Shown: positions 8,779-17,792, counted from the stretch's first letter. The stretch: DNA of 64,000 nt from Streptomyces liliifuscus (GCF_016598615.1 NZ_CP066831.1:9176001-9240000); one strand, 5' to 3'. Notes: generated from the sequence alone by a model not told the origin. Translations and numbers: made by a program.

Positions 8779-8819
8779 CGCGCCCTGTGGCCCCGGCCGG
8801 GCGGGGACCACAGGGCGCG
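8779..8819 (-). terminator. lipase terminator hairpin
   Basis: Twelve-base arms CGCGCCCTGTGG and CCACAGGGCGCG (8779-8790 and 8808-8819) enclose a further CCCC/GGGG pairing. It begins 14 bp after the lipase stop on the minus strand and lacks a U-tract, as is usual in Streptomyces. Confidence 0.65.
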
Positions 8820-8833
8820 CCGTGGCGGGCGGG

Positions 8834-9520
8834 TCAGGCGATGAAGTCGCGCACCTGCTCGTAGACGCCGTGGTCGTTGTTCATGTCGGTGTGCGAGACG
8901 CACCCGACCTCGACGTTCGTGGCACCGCTGAGGATCGCGGTGGTGTCGGGGGTCAGGGCCTCGTCGCAGTTCGACCAGTAGCTGGCGTAGGAGACGCTGC
9001 CCGGTGTCTCGTCGCCCGAGTTGAGCGAGGTCAGGAACGAACTGCCGGTGTACATCTCCGCGCAGGACGTGTAGATCCAGCTGCACCAGCCGGCGGTCGT
9101 GGTCCCGTGGTTCGTACCGGCCGTGGAGACGAAGTCGTCGACGTACGCGGTCCCGCCGAGGTTCTTGAGGTAGTAGCGGGAGTTCAGCGCGCCCATCGAG
9201 TGCACGACCAGGTCGACCTTGGACGCGCCGGTCTGGGAGAGCACGCTCTGGATCTTGGTGGACAGCTGCTGGGCGGTCGTGACGTTCGACTTGCCCCAGT
9301 CGTAGGACCAGGCGAACAGCTCGGAGCCGGCGTAGCCGTCGGCCTTGAAGTCGGCGGTCCAGTCGTCCCAGCTGCTCGACGAACTGCTCAGACCGTGCAC
9401 GAAGACGACGGGGTTGCGGGCGGCGGCGTTCGCCGGGGACGCGGGCAGGGACAGGGACAGAAGCAGCGACGCGAGGACCGCTGCGAAGACCGTGCCGGCA
9501 GTGCGTGTGCGGCGGGTCAT
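8834..9520 (-). CDS. secreted lipase/esterase, alpha/beta hydrolase (lipase class 2 type)
   Basis: The 228-residue precursor begins MTRRTRTAGTVFAAV with a signal peptide of about 35 residues ending ASPANAAA. The mature part has the oxyanion segment VVFVHGLSSSSSSW and the nucleophile elbow HSMGAL (G-x-S-x-G replaced by the lipase form H-S-M-G). Late Asp and His residues are available (DTTAILSG, DHGVYEQ). Four cysteines in the C-terminal half suggest disulfides. The ATG at 9520 is chosen because it begins the signal peptide. It is divergent from a large LuxR regulator, the arrangement known for LipA/LipR in other streptomycetes. Confidence 0.88.
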   Translation of the reverse strand: MTRRTRTAGTVFAAVLASLLLSLSLPASPANAAARNPVVFVHGLSSSSSSWDDWTADFKADGYAGSELFAWSYDWGKSNVTTAQQLSTKIQSVLSQTGASKVDLVVHSMGALNSRYYLKNLGGTAYVDDFVSTAGTNHGTTTAGWCSWIYTSCAEMYTGSSFLTSLNSGDETPGSVSYASYWSNCDEALTPDTTAILSGATNVEVGCVSHTDMNNDHGVYEQVRDFIA

Positions 9521-9626
9521 GGTGCCTCCTGATGCGGGTGGGGTCGTCAGGAGTGTCAGGTGGGGTCTACGCGCGCCGCATCGGTGAAATCGCCGGTCTT
9601 TACGCACCACTTAACTCGCCAGTAAC

Positions 9627-11960
9627 GTGAGAGGTGTGGTGACCTCGGTGAACCCCCCGCCTCTCCCGCAGCATTCGCCACCGCCCCTGATGAACGCCCC
9701 GGAACAACCGGGCGGCGTGCCGCGAACGCACCCGCGAACCCCGATGTCCGAAGGTGTCCGGGTCCGGGTGCTGCGTGCCGTGCACGGCGATCCGCGCGCG
9801 GCCGTGGAACTCGCCGCCGCCCTGAGCGAGCATCAACTGGCCGGTCTGGAACCGCTTCCGGCCGAACCCGTCGCCGTGGCCCCCGGTCTGCTGCGGTCCC
9901 AGCGGCGCGAGATCAGGACCCTCCCGCCGGACACCCGGCGGCTCCTGCTGATCGCCGCCGCCGACCAGTACCCCCTCGCCACGCACGCCTTCCAGCGCGC
10001 GGTGACCGCGGCCCGGCTGGACACCGGGCCCCTCGACGAGGCCGAGGCCGCCGGATTCGCCCATCCCACGTCCTCCGGAGTCGTGTTCAGGGACCCCTGG
10101 ATCCGTATCGCCGCCTACGAGACCGCGTCGGCCCTGGACCGGCGCGAGACCCATCGGCTGCTCGCCCGCGTCCTGCGCGGCGAGGGCGAGGCGCCCCGCC
10201 GGTCCTGGCACCGCGCCGCCGCCACACTCGGGCCCAGCCGGCGGCTCGCGGGGGAACTGCGCGCATCGGCGCACGAGGCCCGGGCCGCGGGCGAACACGC
10301 GCTGGCCCGCGCTCTCCTCGAACGGGCCGCCGCGCTGACCCCCGACCCACGGGAACGCCCCCGTCTGCTGGCCCGGGCCGCCGCCGACGCCTGGCGCTCC
10401 GGCGACGCCGACCGGGCCCGCCGCCTCGCCGCCCACGGTGATGTCGACGGGCTGAGCGGCCTGCTCGCTCTACGCGCGGGGAACGCCACGGAGTCCTTCG
10501 ACGCGCTGCTCGCGGAAGCCGTACGCGGCGCGGAGTCGGGGGAGCGGGCACTCGGCGTCGAGCCCGGCAGAAGCGTCGACGGAGACAGCACGATCGGCGG
10601 CGCGCTGATCGAGGGCGCGGGCGGCAGCCGAGTCGTACGCCCTGTCGTGCCCGCGGCTCCCGATGTCGCCGCGCACCTGGTGGCACGTGCCACCGAGGCC
10701 GCCGTCTACACCGGTGACCTGCGCCGATGTGTGGAGGCCGCGGCCGTCGCGGACCGGTACGGGATCGTGCCACCGGGCACACTCGGGGGACTGGCCGCCG
10801 CGTTCGAAGGGCGGTACGAGGACGCCCGCGATCTCCTCGAAGCGGCCGCCGGGCGCTGCGGGCCCGGCGGCGACCCCACCTCGCTGATCCACTCCTCGAT
10901 CGCCGCCCTGATGCTCGGCGACCACACCCGCGCCGCCTCCGCGGCTGTACGCGCCGCCGCCTCCGCCCGTGCCAGGGGCGAGTCGACGACCGTTCCGCAG
11001 GCCATGGAGTTCCGGGCGTACGCCGAGTTCTGGACGGGCCGCCCACGGGCCGCGGGCGCCGCCACCCTGGACGCCCTGCGCCAGGCGTACGCCACCGGGC
11101 AGGACAACGGGGCCTGTCATCTCCAGGCCGCCCTAGCCATGTTCGCCGCCGTCACCGGCGACGAGGACGTCTGCCGGGCCCGCGCCGAAGCCGCCCGTAC
11201 CCACGCCCTGGAACGCGGTCTCGGCCTCGCCGCCGCCCTCGCCCTGTGGGCGCTCGCCTTCCTCGACCTCAGCACCGGCCGCTACGCGGCGTCCGCGTCC
11301 CGGCTGCGCGCCCTCGCCGGATTCGGCCCCGGGCACGGGCACCGGGCCGTACGCCATCTCGCCACCCCGCACTACGTGGAAGCCGCCGTCCGCACCGGCG
11401 ACACCCGCGTCGCGCGGGCCGCCCACGCCGACTACGACCGCTGGGCGAGCGCCGTCCGCAGCCCCGACGACCTTGCCCTCAGCGCCCGTTGCCGGGCCCT
11501 GCTGGCCACCGGGCCCGAGGCCGTCGAGCACTACCGGACCGCCCTCGACCTGCACGCCGGCGGCACCCGCGACTTCGAACGCGCCCGTACGGAGCTGCTG
11601 TTCGGCGGTGCGTTGCGGCGGTTGCGCAACCGCACGGAGGCGCGTGACCGGCTGCACAGCGCGCTCGAAGCGTTCCTGCACTTCGGTGCGCCGCACTGTG
11701 CCGCGCAGGCCCGGGGCGAACTCCGGGCCCTGGGCGAGCCTGCCGGGGCGCCGGGCAGGCCCCGTGACCTGGCCACGCTGCTCACCGCTCAGCAGTTGAC
11801 GGTGGCCCGGATGGCTGCCGACGGGGCGACCAATCGGGAGATCGCGTCCCGTCTGGTGCTCAGTCCGCGCACCATCGACCACCATCTGCGCGGGGTGTTC
11901 AACCGGCTTGGGATTCGGTCGCGGATCGAGCTGGTGAGGTTGTTGGCGTCGGAGGAGTGA
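9627..11960 (+). CDS. large LuxR-family (LAL-like) transcriptional regulator, likely activator of the lipase
   Basis: The 777-residue protein ends with a clear LuxR HTH: LTAQQLTVARMAADGATN, REIASRLVLSPRTIDHHL, then FNRLGIRSRIELVRLL. The middle is TPR-like, Ala/Arg/Leu-rich helical repeats. The N-terminal region has LLLIAAADQYPL, like the winged-helix part after the ATPase in LAL regulators, but I see no Walker A, so it looks like an ATPase-less LAL. In-frame GTG codons at 9627, 9636, 9639 and 9648 all could start it. It is divergent from the lipase gene across 106 bp, and LipR-type regulators activate adjacent lipase genes, so it probably controls that gene. Confidence 0.85.
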   Translation: MRGVVTSVNPPPLPQHSPPPLMNAPEQPGGVPRTHPRTPMSEGVRVRVLRAVHGDPRAAVELAAALSEHQLAGLEPLPAEPVAVAPGLLRSQRREIRTLPPDTRRLLLIAAADQYPLATHAFQRAVTAARLDTGPLDEAEAAGFAHPTSSGVVFRDPWIRIAAYETASALDRRETHRLLARVLRGEGEAPRRSWHRAAATLGPSRRLAGELRASAHEARAAGEHALARALLERAAALTPDPRERPRLLARAAADAWRSGDADRARRLAAHGDVDGLSGLLALRAGNATESFDALLAEAVRGAESGERALGVEPGRSVDGDSTIGGALIEGAGGSRVVRPVVPAAPDVAAHLVARATEAAVYTGDLRRCVEAAAVADRYGIVPPGTLGGLAAAFEGRYEDARDLLEAAAGRCGPGGDPTSLIHSSIAALMLGDHTRAASAAVRAAASARARGESTTVPQAMEFRAYAEFWTGRPRAAGAATLDALRQAYATGQDNGACHLQAALAMFAAVTGDEDVCRARAEAARTHALERGLGLAAALALWALAFLDLSTGRYAASASRLRALAGFGPGHGHRAVRHLATPHYVEAAVRTGDTRVARAAHADYDRWASAVRSPDDLALSARCRALLATGPEAVEHYRTALDLHAGGTRDFERARTELLFGGALRRLRNRTEARDRLHSALEAFLHFGAPHCAAQARGELRALGEPAGAPGRPRDLATLLTAQQLTVARMAADGATNREIASRLVLSPRTIDHHLRGVFNRLGIRSRIELVRLLASEE

Positions 11961-12000
11961 GCGCCGCCGGGATGCTGTTCCTTGCCTGCGGGTCGGATGT

Positions 12001-12036
12001 GGCTGGTCGCGCAGTTCCCCGCGCCCCTCACGGGGC
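12001..12036 (+). repeat. dispersed GC-rich repeat, family A copy 1, containing the bioD stop codon
   Basis: The 28-base core beginning GGCTGGTCGCGCAGTT and ending CCGCGCCCCT lies at 12001-12028, followed by CGCCCC/GGGGCG hairpin arms. It lies between the convergent LuxR gene and bioD, and the bioD TGA (12028-12030) is inside it. The same core is at 21393, 37793, 53661 (reverse) and 55835. Confidence 0.85.
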
Positions 12037-12723
12037 GGTCCATGTTCCCCCAAGCCGTGGTGCGAGCCAACTGGCCGCCGTGGAGCGGAAGTCGGTCACC
12101 GGGAGCCCGCCGCAGCCCTCGGGGAGTGCGCCCAACAGGGGTGCCTCGGCGACCACCGGCAGGTCTGTCAGGTTGCAACGCGAGGCGAGATCCGGCTCGT
12201 TCGGCCAGCTGCCCAGTACGACACCCAGCAGGTCGAGTTGGCGGGCCCGTAGTTCGCGGGCGGTCAGTTCTGTCGTGTTGAGCGTGCCGAGTCCTGCGGA
12301 GGCGACCACCAGGACGGGGGCATCCAGCAGCCGTGCCGCGTCCGCGAGTGTGCCGCCCTCGTCGTCGAACCGTACGAGGAGGCCGCCCGCTCCCTCGACC
12401 AGCACGAGGTCGTGGTCGGCGGCCAACTTGCCCGCAGCCTCAGCCACTTCGACCGGACGCACCGGTGCGAGACCGGACCGCCGGGCCGCCGTGGCGGGAG
12501 CCAACGGCTCGGGATAGCGGGCGAGTTCGACGGACGTCACCGCGCCCGCGAGCCGGGCCACCTCGTCGGCGTCCCCGGGCTCGCCCGGCAGCACACCGGT
12601 CTGCGCGGGCTTGAGCACGGCCACGGAGCGCCCGGCCGCGAGAGCCGCCGCGGCGACGGCCGCGGTCGTCATCGTCTTGCCGACCTCCGTGCCCGTCCCC
12701 GTGATCACCAGTACCGAAGACAT
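12028..12723 (-). CDS. bioD: dethiobiotin synthetase
   Basis: BioD makes the ureido ring of dethiobiotin from 7,8-diaminopelargonate, CO2 and ATP. The 231-residue protein opens MSSVLVITGTGTEVGKTM, with P-loop GTGTEVGKT, the substrate Lys/Gln segment VLKPAQTG (about residue 38) and the acidic LVLVEGAGGLLVRF (about 110). Length is normal. It starts one base after the bioA stop, so translation is coupled. The last 15 or so codons run up to a dispersed repeat that supplies the stop codon, so the extreme C-terminus may differ from relatives. Confidence 0.95.
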   Translation of the reverse strand: MSSVLVITGTGTEVGKTMTTAAVAAAALAAGRSVAVLKPAQTGVLPGEPGDADEVARLAGAVTSVELARYPEPLAPATAARRSGLAPVRPVEVAEAAGKLAADHDLVLVEGAGGLLVRFDDEGGTLADAARLLDAPVLVVASAGLGTLNTTELTARELRARQLDLLGVVLGSWPNEPDLASRCNLTDLPVVAEAPLLGALPEGCGGLPVTDFRSTAASWLAPRLGGTWTAP

Positions 12724-12724
12724 G

Positions 12725-14020
12725 TCAGCCCTCCCGAGCCGCCGCGCACACCGCGGCCGTGATCCGTGCCAGATCCGCGTCCCCGGTGACGTACGGCGGC
12801 ATCGTGTAGACGAGGTCACGGAACGGGCGCAGCCACACGCCCTCGCGGACCGCGGCCCGGGTCGCCGCGGCCATGTCGATCTCGTGGTCGAGCTGCACGA
12901 CCCCGATGGCACCGAGCACGCGTACGTCCCGGACCCCGGGCAGTTCCGCCGCCGGGGCCAGCCCCTCCCGCAGCCCTGTCTCGATGCGCTTGACCTCGGT
13001 CTGCCAGTCCTGGCCGAGGAGCAGGTCGATCGAGGCGCAGGCCACGGCGGCGGCGAGCGGGTTGCCCATGAAGGTCGGGCCGTGGGCGAGCACCGGCACC
13101 TCGCCCCGAGAGATCCCGTCGGCGACCCGCGCGGTGCAGAGTGTGGCCGCCATCGTCATATAGCCGCCGGTCAGTGCCTTGCCCACGCACATCACGTCCG
13201 GCGTCACCGCCGCGTGCTCGGCCGCGAACATGGCGCCCGTACGGCCGAAGCCGGTCGCGATCTCGTCGAACACGAGCAGCACGTCGTGCGCGTCGCACGC
13301 CTCGCGCAGCACCCGCAGATACGCGGGGGAGTGGAACCGCATCCCGCCCGCGCCCTGCACCACCGGCTCCACGATCACCGCGGCCAGCTCGTCCGCGTGC
13401 CGCTCGATCAGCTCACGCAGCTGGTCCGCGTACGACTCCTCGTACGCGACCGGCGGCGGGTCAGCGAACACCTGGCGCTGAAGCACGCCCTGCCACAGCT
13501 GGTGCATCCCGCCCTCGGGGTCGCACACGGACATGGGCTGCCAGGTGTCGCCGTGGTAGCCGCCGCGCCAGGTCAGCAGGCGCTGCTTGCCCGGGCGGCC
13601 GAGGGAACGCCAGTGCTGGAGGCACATCTTGACCGCGACCTCGACGGACACCGAGCCGGAGTCGGCCAGGAAGACATGCTCAAGACCCTCGGGTGACATG
13701 TCGACAAGGCGCTTCGCCAGCCGTACGGCGGGCTCGTGCGTGAGCCCGCCGAACATCACATGGCTCATCCGGCCGAGCTGGTCGCGGGCCGCCTCGTTGA
13801 GCGCGGGGTGGTTGTAGCCGTGGATCGCCGACCACCAGGACGACATGCCGTCGATCAGCTCGGTGTCCGTACCGGCCAGCCGCAACCGCACCCCGCTCGC
13901 CGACTCCACGACGAGCGGTTCCTGGCGGCCGGGCATCGGACCGTACGGATGCCAGACGTGCCGTCGGTCGAGCTCCAGCAGCTCGGGCACGGAGAGGCCG
14001 GACACGTGCGGGTCAGGCAT
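12725..14020 (-). CDS. bioA: adenosylmethionine-8-amino-7-oxononanoate aminotransferase
   Basis: BioA converts 7-keto-8-aminopelargonate to 7,8-diaminopelargonate with SAM as amino donor. The 431-residue class III PLP aminotransferase has HVWHPYGPM near the N-terminus, GMSSWWSAIHGYNHP, the PLP Asp in LLVFDEIATGFGRTG and the Schiff-base Lys in VMCVGKALTGGYMTMAA. The GRTG and WW motifs are specific for BioA over other aminotransferases. The ATG at 14020 overlaps the bioB stop by 8 bases. An upstream ATG at 14044 would lie deeper in bioB. Confidence 0.96.
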   Translation of the reverse strand: MPDPHVSGLSVPELLELDRRHVWHPYGPMPGRQEPLVVESASGVRLRLAGTDTELIDGMSSWWSAIHGYNHPALNEAARDQLGRMSHVMFGGLTHEPAVRLAKRLVDMSPEGLEHVFLADSGSVSVEVAVKMCLQHWRSLGRPGKQRLLTWRGGYHGDTWQPMSVCDPEGGMHQLWQGVLQRQVFADPPPVAYEESYADQLRELIERHADELAAVIVEPVVQGAGGMRFHSPAYLRVLREACDAHDVLLVFDEIATGFGRTGAMFAAEHAAVTPDVMCVGKALTGGYMTMAATLCTARVADGISRGEVPVLAHGPTFMGNPLAAAVACASIDLLLGQDWQTEVKRIETGLREGLAPAAELPGVRDVRVLGAIGVVQLDHEIDMAAATRAAVREGVWLRPFRDLVYTMPPYVTGDADLARITAAVCAAAREG

Positions 14021-15248
14021 TGGGCGCGAGGTCCGTTCCGGCACCCCGGCGGCGTACCGCGACCAGGTCCGTACGGGCCTCGGAGACGCGGGCCGTCTCG
14101 GGGACCCGCGCCGCCGCGGGGGCCTGCTCCTCGGCGGCCGAGCCGCAGGGGCCGCAGCCGCCGCCCTCGTGGGAGCCGCATCCGGCGTCCGCGTGCGAGC
14201 CGCAGCCGGCCTCGGCGTGGGAACCGCAGCCGCCGCCCGCGGTGACCCGGTGCTCCGGAAGCGTCACCTGGCCCGTGCCCTCCACCTCGAACCCGGCGTC
14301 CGCGATCATCTCCAGGTCCGCCTTGCCCGCCTGGCCCTCGGTGGTCAGGTAGTCGCCGAGGAAGATCGAGTTGGCCAGGTTCAGGGCGAGCGGCTGCATC
14401 GTGCGCAGATGGACCTCGCGGCCGCCCGCGATCCGCACCTCGACGTCCGGGCAGACGAACCGGACCATCGCGAGGATCCGCAGACAGCGTTGCGGCGTGA
14501 GGTTCCACTCCTTGGCGAGCGGGGTGCCCTCGACCGGGATCAGGAAGTTGACCGGCACCGAGTCCGGGTCGAGCGCGCGCAGCGAGTAGACGACGTCGAC
14601 GAGGTCCTCGTCGCTCTCGCCCATGCCCGCGATCAGCCCCGAGCAGGCGGACAGACCCGCGGCGTGCGCCTTCTGGACCGTGTCGACGCGGTCGGCGTAC
14701 GTGTGGGTGGTCGTGATGTCCCCGTACGTCGACTCGGACGTGTTGAGGTTGTGGTTGTAGGCGTCCGCGCCCGCCTCGCGCAGCCGCTCGGCCTGGCCGT
14801 CGGAGAGCAGCCCGAGGCAGGCGCACACCTCGACGCCCTCGTTCTGGTCCTTGATCGCCTTGATGGTGTCCGAGACCCGGTCCACGTCACGGTCGGTGGG
14901 ACCGCGTCCGCTCGCCACCAGGCAGACCCGCTTGGCGCCGCCCGCGAGCCCGGCCGCCGCGGCCTCGGAGGCCTGGTCGGGTTTCAGCCACGTGTACTTC
15001 AGGATCCCGGCCTTGGAGCCGAGCCGCTGCGAGCAGTACGAGCAGTCCTCCGGGCACAGGCCCGACTTCAGGTTGACCAGGTAGTTGAGTTTCACCCGTC
15101 GGCCGAACCACTGCCGGCGCACCTTGCCGGCCGCGGCCACCACATCGAGGAGTTCGTCGTCGGAGGTCGCCAGTACGGCCAGCGCCTCTTCGCGGGTCGG
15201 CAGCTCTCGCCGAAGCCCCTTGTCCACCAGCGTGTTCAGCAGGTCCAT
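14013..15248 (-). CDS. bioB: biotin synthase with a Cys/His-rich C-terminal tail
   Basis: BioB inserts sulfur into dethiobiotin by radical-SAM chemistry. The radical-SAM cluster motif is CPEDCSYCSQ (about residue 68). The second-cluster ligands lie in ASGRGP, CACLGLLSD and CSGLIAGMGE, followed by the usual IAGGREVHLR. The catalytic core ends near residue 340. The remaining 70 residues are unusual: three close copies of CGSH separated by short acidic/Ala linkers, then GGGCGPCG (bases about 14140-14240). The ATG at 15248 starts MDLLNTLVDKG. It is the first gene of bioB-bioA-bioD and is divergent from bioF. Confidence 0.96.
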   Translation of the reverse strand: MDLLNTLVDKGLRRELPTREEALAVLATSDDELLDVVAAAGKVRRQWFGRRVKLNYLVNLKSGLCPEDCSYCSQRLGSKAGILKYTWLKPDQASEAAAAGLAGGAKRVCLVASGRGPTDRDVDRVSDTIKAIKDQNEGVEVCACLGLLSDGQAERLREAGADAYNHNLNTSESTYGDITTTHTYADRVDTVQKAHAAGLSACSGLIAGMGESDEDLVDVVYSLRALDPDSVPVNFLIPVEGTPLAKEWNLTPQRCLRILAMVRFVCPDVEVRIAGGREVHLRTMQPLALNLANSIFLGDYLTTEGQAGKADLEMIADAGFEVEGTGQVTLPEHRVTAGGGCGSHAEAGCGSHADAGCGSHEGGGCGPCGSAAEEQAPAAARVPETARVSEARTDLVAVRRRGAGTDLAPNA

Positions 15249-15317
15249 GAGGTCCGATCCTGGCCTATCCGACCGCGTCGGGCCAAGGAGGGACCGGACA
15301 ACAGAGGCCGTTCGACG

Positions 15318-15385
15318 TGTGGGTATTGCCACATCATGGGCGGCTGGTGGTCCGGCTAGGGTCTGTGCGTTGCCTACAAAAGGCA
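15318..15385. promoter_or_regulatory. two inverted repeats in the bioB/bioF divergent promoter region
   Basis: TGTGG/CCACA (15318-15322 and 15329-15333, 6-bp spacer) and TGCCT/AGGCA (15371-15375 and 15381-15385) lie in the 212-bp gap between the divergent biotin genes. Either could be an operator for a biotin regulator. Neither matches a BioQ or BirA site I can recall, and the arms are short, so this is tentative. Confidence 0.35.
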
Positions 15386-15460
15386 GGTGGGGACGGCCCA
15401 GGCGAAATGTCATGTGTTGGCGCCCCATGGAACACCCTCACCTCATGGCCCGGAGGACAT

Positions 15461-16597
15461 ATGTCGGGATCGCCTTTCGAGTGGATCGACGAGCAGGCGC
15501 GGGTGCGCCGCCGGGCCGGACTCGTCCGCACCCTGCGCCCCCGCCCCGCCGACTCCCCGCTCCTCGATCTCGCGGGCAACGACTACCTGGGCCTGGCGAG
15601 GCACCCCGAGGTCACCGAGGCGGCCGCGAGCGCCGCGCGGACCTGGGGCGCCGGAGCGACCGGCTCCCGGCTCGTCTCCGGCTCCACGGAACTCCACGCG
15701 GAACTCGAACGCGAGCTGGCCGAATTCTGCGGGTTCGAGTCCGCGCTGGTCTTCTCCTCGGGATACGCGGCCAATCTCGCCGCCGTCACCGCGCTGGCCC
15801 CGCACGGCTCCCTCGTCGTCTCCGACGCGGGCAACCACGCCTCGCTGATCGACGGCTGCCGTCTCGCGCGCGGCACCACCCAGGTCGTCGCGCACGCCGA
15901 CCCGGACGCCGTGCGCAAGGCGCTGGGCACGCATGCCGGAGTGGCCGTCGTGGTCTCCGACACGGTCTTCTCGGTCGACGGCGACGCGGCCCCGCTCACC
16001 GGACTCGCCGCCGCCTGCCGGGAGTTCGGCGCCGCCCTGCTCGTGGACGACGCGCACGGTCTCGGCGTACTCGGCGACGGCGGCCGGGGCGCGCCGCACG
16101 CGGTGGGCCTCGCGGGCGCGCCGGACGTGGTCACCACCGTCACGCTGTCGAAGTCCCTCGGCAGCCAGGGCGGCGCCGTTCTCGGCCCGGCCCACGTCAT
16201 CGACCATCTGGTCAACGCGGCCCGTACCTTCATCTTCGACACCGGTCTGGCCCCCGCGGCGGCGGGCGCGGCTCTCGCGGCCCTGCGTCTGCTGCGCAGG
16301 GAACCGGAACGGGCCACACGCGCGCGCGGCGTGGCGACCACCCTGCACGAACGGCTGACGGCCGAGGGTCTCGAAGCCGTACGACCGGACGCCGCCGTCG
16401 TCTCCGTGCGCGCGTCCTCCCCGGAGCGGGCCGTGCGCTGGGCCGCGGACTGCCGCGAGGCCGGTCTCGCCGTCGGCTGCTTCCGCCCCCCGTCGGTGCC
16501 CGACGGCATCTCACGGCTGCGGCTCACCGCCCGCGCGGACCTCACCGACGGGCAACTCGACCGTGCCGTACGCCTGATCATCGAAGCGCGGCGATAA
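15461..16597 (+). CDS. bioF: 8-amino-7-oxononanoate synthase
   Basis: BioF condenses pimeloyl-ACP or pimeloyl-CoA with alanine, giving 7-keto-8-aminopelargonate. The 378-residue alpha-oxoamine synthase has DLAGNDYLGLARHP, TGSRLVSGSTELH, the PLP-binding VDDAHGLGVLG and the Schiff-base Lys in TVTLSKSLGSQGGAV. The ATG at 15461 is preceded by CGGAGG five bases upstream. The longer frame back to 15317 has no family match. It is divergent from bioB and completes the pathway apart from pimeloyl formation. Its last 20 bases overlap the convergent DUF397 gene. Confidence 0.95.
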   Translation: MSGSPFEWIDEQARVRRRAGLVRTLRPRPADSPLLDLAGNDYLGLARHPEVTEAAASAARTWGAGATGSRLVSGSTELHAELERELAEFCGFESALVFSSGYAANLAAVTALAPHGSLVVSDAGNHASLIDGCRLARGTTQVVAHADPDAVRKALGTHAGVAVVVSDTVFSVDGDAAPLTGLAAACREFGAALLVDDAHGLGVLGDGGRGAPHAVGLAGAPDVVTTVTLSKSLGSQGGAVLGPAHVIDHLVNAARTFIFDTGLAPAAAGAALAALRLLRREPERATRARGVATTLHERLTAEGLEAVRPDAAVVSVRASSPERAVRWAADCREAGLAVGCFRPPSVPDGISRLRLTARADLTDGQLDRAVRLIIEARR

Positions 16598-16802
16598 ATC
16601 CCTCCCAGGCGGCGGGGGCGAAGAGCAGGGCGGGTCCCGACGTGTTCTTCGAGTCGCGGACCGCGAGCAGTCCGGCCCATGGTCCGGAGGCCGGACGGGC
16701 CGTCTCGACGCAGTTGTTCATTCCCGTGCTGCGGCTGCTGCGCTGCCACCGCACACCGTGCAGACGGGTGCTCGAAGGTAGGGGCCGAGGCAGGGCGGGC
16801 AT
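16578..16802 (-). CDS. DUF397 domain protein, partner of the adjacent XRE regulator
   Basis: The 74-residue protein has the DUF397 pattern: VRWQRSSRSTGMNNCVE, then LLAVRDSKNTSGPALLF and the closing WEGFIAALR. DUF397 proteins are usually encoded beside XRE/DUF5753 regulators in streptomycetes and act with them in WhiJ-like developmental switches. The start ATG has GGAGG four bases upstream, and the gene begins 9 bp after the regulator's stop. Its 3' end overlaps bioF by 20 bp tail to tail. Confidence 0.88.
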   Translation of the reverse strand: MPALPRPLPSSTRLHGVRWQRSSRSTGMNNCVETARPASGPWAGLLAVRDSKNTSGPALLFAPAAWEGFIAALR

Positions 16803-16811
16803 GGTGCCTCC

Positions 16812-17669
16812 TTATGCGCCGTGAGCTACACCGGCGATGAAATCCAACGTTTCCTCGGGCGAAAGGGCGTGGACCTGAAGGGAGTCGAAGGCCTCGCTGT
16901 AGGCCTGGAGGTCTTCTTTCCGTTCGAGATAGAGGCTACTCGTCAAGTGGTCTAGAACAACCACATCCAGATCAGATGTGCTCGGAAACGAAAAAATAAC
17001 AAAGGGCCCGGTGACGCCGACATGAGCTCCAACTCCGAACGGCAGCACCTGAATCCGCACGTGAGGGAGGTGCGCGGCCTCTCTGAGGTGATCCAACTGC
17101 CGTGCCATGACCTCCGGTCCGCCGACCGTCCGTCGTAGGGCCGCTTCGTCGAGAACCGCACTCAGTCGGAGCGGTGGATTCGAACGCAGTACGTCCTGAC
17201 GGGCGAGGCGCACCTCCACCAGCGCGTCGACCTTGTCGTCCGGTGCCCCGTCCACGGCCGCCAGGGTGACCTCGCGGGCGTACTCCGGCGTCTGCAACAG
17301 CCCCGGCACGACGGAGTTCTCCAGCGTGCGCATCACGCTGGCCTGCGACTCCAGGCTGATGAAGTCGCTGTAGGTGGACGGCAGAAGACCCCGGTAGGCG
17401 TGCCACCAGTGGTGCCTGCCGTTGTCGTCGGAGCCCGCCAGCACCACGAGCAACTCGCGCAGCTCCGCGTCCCGGACGTCGTACGCGTCGAGGAGCAGCT
17501 CCACGTCCGCCGGCTTCACCCCGCTGCGGCCGGTCTCGATCCGGCTCACCTTCGACTGGTGCCAGCCGACGAGCCGGGCCGCCTCGCCGCTCTTGAGGCC
17601 CGCACGGGCACGCAGGGCACGCAGTTCGGCACCGAGTTTCCGGCGGCGCACAGCGGGACCGTACTGCAT
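16812..17669 (-). CDS. XRE-family regulator with DUF5753 (WhiJ-like)
   Basis: The 285-residue protein has an N-terminal HTH at about 10-65 (LGAELRALRARAGLKSGEAA, WHQSKVSRIETG) and the DUF5753 domain from about 100 (VVPGLLQTPEYAR, ARQDVLRSNPPLRL, HVRIQVLPFGVGAH). This is the WhiJ-type repressor class. It forms a trio with the DUF397 protein downstream and the anti-sigma-like ATPase divergently upstream, an arrangement found many times in each Streptomyces genome and tied to development and antibiotic control. Confidence 0.92.
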   Translation of the reverse strand: MQYGPAVRRRKLGAELRALRARAGLKSGEAARLVGWHQSKVSRIETGRSGVKPADVELLLDAYDVRDAELRELLVVLAGSDDNGRHHWWHAYRGLLPSTYSDFISLESQASVMRTLENSVVPGLLQTPEYAREVTLAAVDGAPDDKVDALVEVRLARQDVLRSNPPLRLSAVLDEAALRRTVGGPEVMARQLDHLREAAHLPHVRIQVLPFGVGAHVGVTGPFVIFSFPSTSDLDVVVLDHLTSSLYLERKEDLQAYSEAFDSLQVHALSPEETLDFIAGVAHGA

Positions 17670-17792
17670 GGCCGTCTCCTTCCGACCGTCGCGCCGGCGC
17701 TATATCGTCCGGCGTCACGCCGACCGTAGAGGACGAACCGGCCCCCCGCCCAAATACGGTCGGCCGTCGCAGAGTTCACCGCTTCGAGCGAC

